A stretch of 51,283 bases of DNA from JAZDFP01 sp043801445 (GTDB lineage Bacteria > Planctomycetota > MHYJ01 > JACQXL01): assembly GCA_043801445.1 (NCBI GenBank), contig JAZDMB010000036.1, positions 1 through 51,283 on the forward strand. Direction: 5' to 3'. Within the stretch, counting starts at the first letter, position 1. Each line of letters begins with the position of its first letter. The notes under the pieces were generated by a model. It saw only the letters and a program-made list of their open reading frames with translations, did not search any database and was not told where the DNA came from. Of the stretch, positions 48,865 through 51,283 are shown in pieces. The position numbers were made by a program, and so were the translations under genes.

Positions 48865-51159
48865 ATGTCTAATACTCAAAAGAATCGTTCCAAGAAACCG
48901 TTAATCGGGGTATTCCTAATTATTCTAACTATATTCTTAATGGTTAGTTTGGTTAGTCATACGACCACAGATAATCCCATCCAACACTATAGCGATCTGA
49001 AAAAACCTGGTTTTAGTAATTGGGGAGGGCTGATTGGTAACTTTTTTGCCACTGATTTATTCTTCCTCTTCGGGATAGTTTCTTATCTTATTGTTGCGAT
49101 GATTGGATTATGGGGTATTTTTTTTATCCGGCGTAAACAGATTCCTATTATTTCACTTAAGATATTAGCTCTTATCATATTCATAATAGCATCTTTAAAT
49201 TTTGCAGGTCTAATAACTCCATCAGGATTTGCTTCCGGACGGATGATGGGATCTTTGGGAGGCATAAGTGGTAGTCTTCTCTCTAATTTTACTGATCATA
49301 ATCTTGGTTCTGTTGGAGCATATCTTGTAACTCTTTTTATCATCTGTACTTCTCTTATATTAGCAACGGATTGGCTTGCCTATGATATTGCTTCTAAGAT
49401 TTTTCGTGTGATGTATGTCGTTTTTGCCGGGATAATTTCTCATCTTAATTCTTTACGTCATAAAATGGACCAAAAACGAAAGACAGATAAAATGATTCAA
49501 CAATTTGAACATAAACAAATAACGACTTCTCCTATAATCGATGCTGATACTTCTTTGTCGCCTATACTTGCCAGGCCAGGCCGTTCAGGCTGTGATGATA
49601 ATATAGAAAAAGAACAAGAAGATGAAAAGACGCCTATATCTAATCTTCCAGTTTCACAGGTGGTTGCAGAACAATCATTAACTAAACAGCAAAAAGGTGA
49701 GTTTAAATTGCCTGGTTTAGAATTATTGGATGAACCTGAAGAAATATCTCAATCAGAGGGAGCAGAAGAAGTCAAAGATAAAATAAAAGTGATTGAAGAG
49801 ACACTGCATAATTTTGGGGTTGAAGCAAAAGTAGTGAATGTAGAACGCGGACCGGTTGTAACAAAATATGAAATAGAATTAGCGCCTGGTATCAGCGTCC
49901 ATAAAGTCGCCGGAATGATTGATGACCTTTCTATTGCTCTTAAATCGCCTAATGTGACTATAGAGGCACCTTTACCGGGGAAATCAACGGTTGGTATAGA
50001 TGTTCCTAATGCCTATAAAGGTGTTGTTAGACTTAAAGAATTAATAACCACTGATGGAGATGACGAATCTGTTTTGCCGTTATTCTTGGGTAAAGATGCG
50101 ATAGGCACACCGATTATTCGCGATTTGGATGACATGCCCCATTTATTGATTGCCGGAACAACCGGTTCAGGTAAATCTATCTGTATCGGTAGTATTATTT
50201 TGAGTTTTTTGATGAAACGCACTCCTGAGGAATTAAAACTTTTGTTAATTGACCCTAAGATGGTGGAATTATCGGTTTTCAAGGATATTCCTCATCTTAT
50301 TTCGCCGGTCGTGACCGATATGAAACGTGTTCCTCTCATTTTGCAATGGCTTGTCCGGACAATGGATGAACGTTATGAGCTATTGTTAAGAGTCGGTGTG
50401 AAAAAGATAAGTTCTTATAACCAATTAACTGAAAAAAAGATTAGGGAGCGTTTAAGTGAAGACGGTGAAGAACCTGTTAATGTACCTTTGAAACTCCCGT
50501 ATATTGTGGTTCTTATCGATGAATTGGCTGATATGATGATGGCAGCATCTGATGATGTGGAAAAGGCAATAACCAGAATTTCACAAAAATCACGAGCGGT
50601 CGGCATTCATCTGGTGATGGCGACCCAGCGGCCGTCCGTAGATGTCATTACAGGTTTAATAAAATCCAATATGCCGGCCAGAATAGCCTTCAGAGTTGCA
50701 TCCAAAGTGGACTCCCGGACTATTTTAGACCGTAACGGCGCTGAAAGATTACTCGGTAAAGGCGATATGCTTTTATTACCGCCGTCTTCAGTTGACCTCA
50801 TTCGCGCCCAATGCACTTTTATCAGTGATAAAGAGATTCGTAATATCGTTGATTTCCTTAAAGAACAGAGGACTCCGGTATATGATATAGAATTGTTAGA
50901 ATTAGAGAACAAACGTGATTTTGAGACGTTAGAAGAAGACGATTTGTTTGAAGATGCGGCACGGATTGTGTTAGAAACCCAGCGCGGGTCTGTTTCATTA
51001 ATTCAACGCCGTCTTAACATTGGCTATACTCGCGCCGCACGACTTATTGAAATGATGGCAAAGGTTGGTATTGTCGGCGCCTATAAAAATAGTAAAGCCA
51101 GGGAAGTAGTAATGAAATTACAGGATTGGGAGAATGTCAAGAACGCCTTGCCCCGTTAG
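48865..51159 (+). CDS. ftsK: DNA translocase FtsK/SpoIIIE
   Basis: A 764-residue septal motor that pumps chromosome ends across the closing septum. Four membrane segments fill residues about 15-170. A variable linker (about 195-300) is rather short. The motor follows: alpha domain (VVNVERGPVVTKYEIELAPG), Walker A AGTTGSGKSICIGS near 432, VLIDELADMM near 549 and ATQRPSVDVITGLIKSNMPA. A C-terminal gamma winged helix (GSVSLIQRRLNIGYTRAARL) near 705-725 recognises orienting DNA sequences. The last codons and the TAG stop lie inside a family E palindrome (CCCCGTTAGAAG), so the C-terminus was probably trimmed or reset by the repeat. Confidence 0.96.
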   Translation: MSNTQKNRSKKPLIGVFLIILTIFLMVSLVSHTTTDNPIQHYSDLKKPGFSNWGGLIGNFFATDLFFLFGIVSYLIVAMIGLWGIFFIRRKQIPIISLKILALIIFIIASLNFAGLITPSGFASGRMMGSLGGISGSLLSNFTDHNLGSVGAYLVTLFIICTSLILATDWLAYDIASKIFRVMYVVFAGIISHLNSLRHKMDQKRKTDKMIQQFEHKQITTSPIIDADTSLSPILARPGRSGCDDNIEKEQEDEKTPISNLPVSQVVAEQSLTKQQKGEFKLPGLELLDEPEEISQSEGAEEVKDKIKVIEETLHNFGVEAKVVNVERGPVVTKYEIELAPGISVHKVAGMIDDLSIALKSPNVTIEAPLPGKSTVGIDVPNAYKGVVRLKELITTDGDDESVLPLFLGKDAIGTPIIRDLDDMPHLLIAGTTGSGKSICIGSIILSFLMKRTPEELKLLLIDPKMVELSVFKDIPHLISPVVTDMKRVPLILQWLVRTMDERYELLLRVGVKKISSYNQLTEKKIRERLSEDGEEPVNVPLKLPYIVVLIDELADMMMAASDDVEKAITRISQKSRAVGIHLVMATQRPSVDVITGLIKSNMPARIAFRVASKVDSRTILDRNGAERLLGKGDMLLLPPSSVDLIRAQCTFISDKEIRNIVDFLKEQRTPVYDIELLELENKRDFETLEEDDLFEDAARIVLETQRGSVSLIQRRLNIGYTRAARLIEMMAKVGIVGAYKNSKAREVVMKLQDWENVKNALPR

Positions 51160-51232
51160 AAGCGTCCGTATAGGATGATATATACCTATAACTGACATAT
51201 TACTCTACTCGTATAGTATCGCTTCTAACGGG
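51151..51232. repeat. Family E palindrome overlapping the ftsK stop
   Basis: Exact 13-bp arms CCCGTTAGAAGCG (51152-51164) and CGCTTCTAACGGG (51220-51232). The flank GGGCTGGGAAGCAGCAA matches, inverted, the flank of the first copy in the glycosyltransferase gene (about 1888-1906). The rest of the window to 51283 shows no gene. Confidence 0.88.
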
Positions 51233-51283
51233 CTGGGAAGCAGCAAAAACTTGCTACTGCTTCAAGAAATGCCGCCTCGTAAC

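Overview
The window is AT-rich bacterial DNA using the standard genetic code. It holds about 40 convincing protein genes, one tRNA and an unusually dense population of small dispersed repeats. It reads as an uncultured, Gram-negative-like organism. The gene set (DUF4139, DUF6941 and probable DUF4159 families, an ECF sigma/anti-sigma pair, a GxxExxY protein, giant repeat-built surface proteins) fits Planctomycetota or a neighbouring phylum best. That placement is inference, because no rRNA gene or phylogenetic marker was compared.

Layout. 1-3.0 kb: a tail-fibre-like repeat protein and a glycosyltransferase packed with repeats. 3.0-7.3 kb (minus): a dcw-cluster remnant, murF-mraY-ftsW, with a GxxExxY nuclease-fold gene lying between mraY and ftsW. 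7.5-11 kb (plus): a BcrAD-type activase, a GDT1-like cation transporter, tRNA-Arg(UCG), mobB and gltX. 11.2-15 kb: a secreted DUF4159-like protein, a methyltransferase-like protein, DUF6941 and a second activase. 15-23.9 kb (minus): rpiB, a TsaC/arginine-phosphatase fusion, M28 and M20 peptidases, a GspF/PilC protein, an RRM protein and a DUF4139 protein. 24-28.5 kb: rnc and mfd. 28.5-40.7 kb: an accessory region with two 22-bp tandem arrays, a lone HTH gene, a 1941-residue surface protein with two orphan 3' cassettes, and an ECF sigma / anti-sigma / secreted-protein operon. 40.7-51.2 kb (plus): housekeeping genes tpiA, secG, pyrE, yicC, gmk, rpoZ, coaC, coaB, cysK, cysE, uppP and ftsK.

The most striking signal is not one gene but repeat insertion into coding sequence. 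Several families of short palindromic repeats occur between genes and also, in frame, inside conserved genes: the glycosyltransferase, murF, mfd (three places), the ECF sigma factor, its anti-sigma factor, and the signal-peptide regions of two secreted proteins. One 35-bp repeat has three copies, one intergenic, one in mfd and one in the sigma factor. The two coding copies are read in different frames, so the DNA appears to be what spread, not the peptide. Repeats also supply stop codons (the glycosyltransferase, rpiB, ftsK) and sit exactly at the split between coaC and coaB. This resembles Rickettsia palindromic elements but comprises several unrelated-looking families. A second theme is possible switching: 10-, 8- and 7-bp tandem repeats at and inside the glycosyltransferase gene, and orphan C-terminal cassettes downstream of the giant surface protein.
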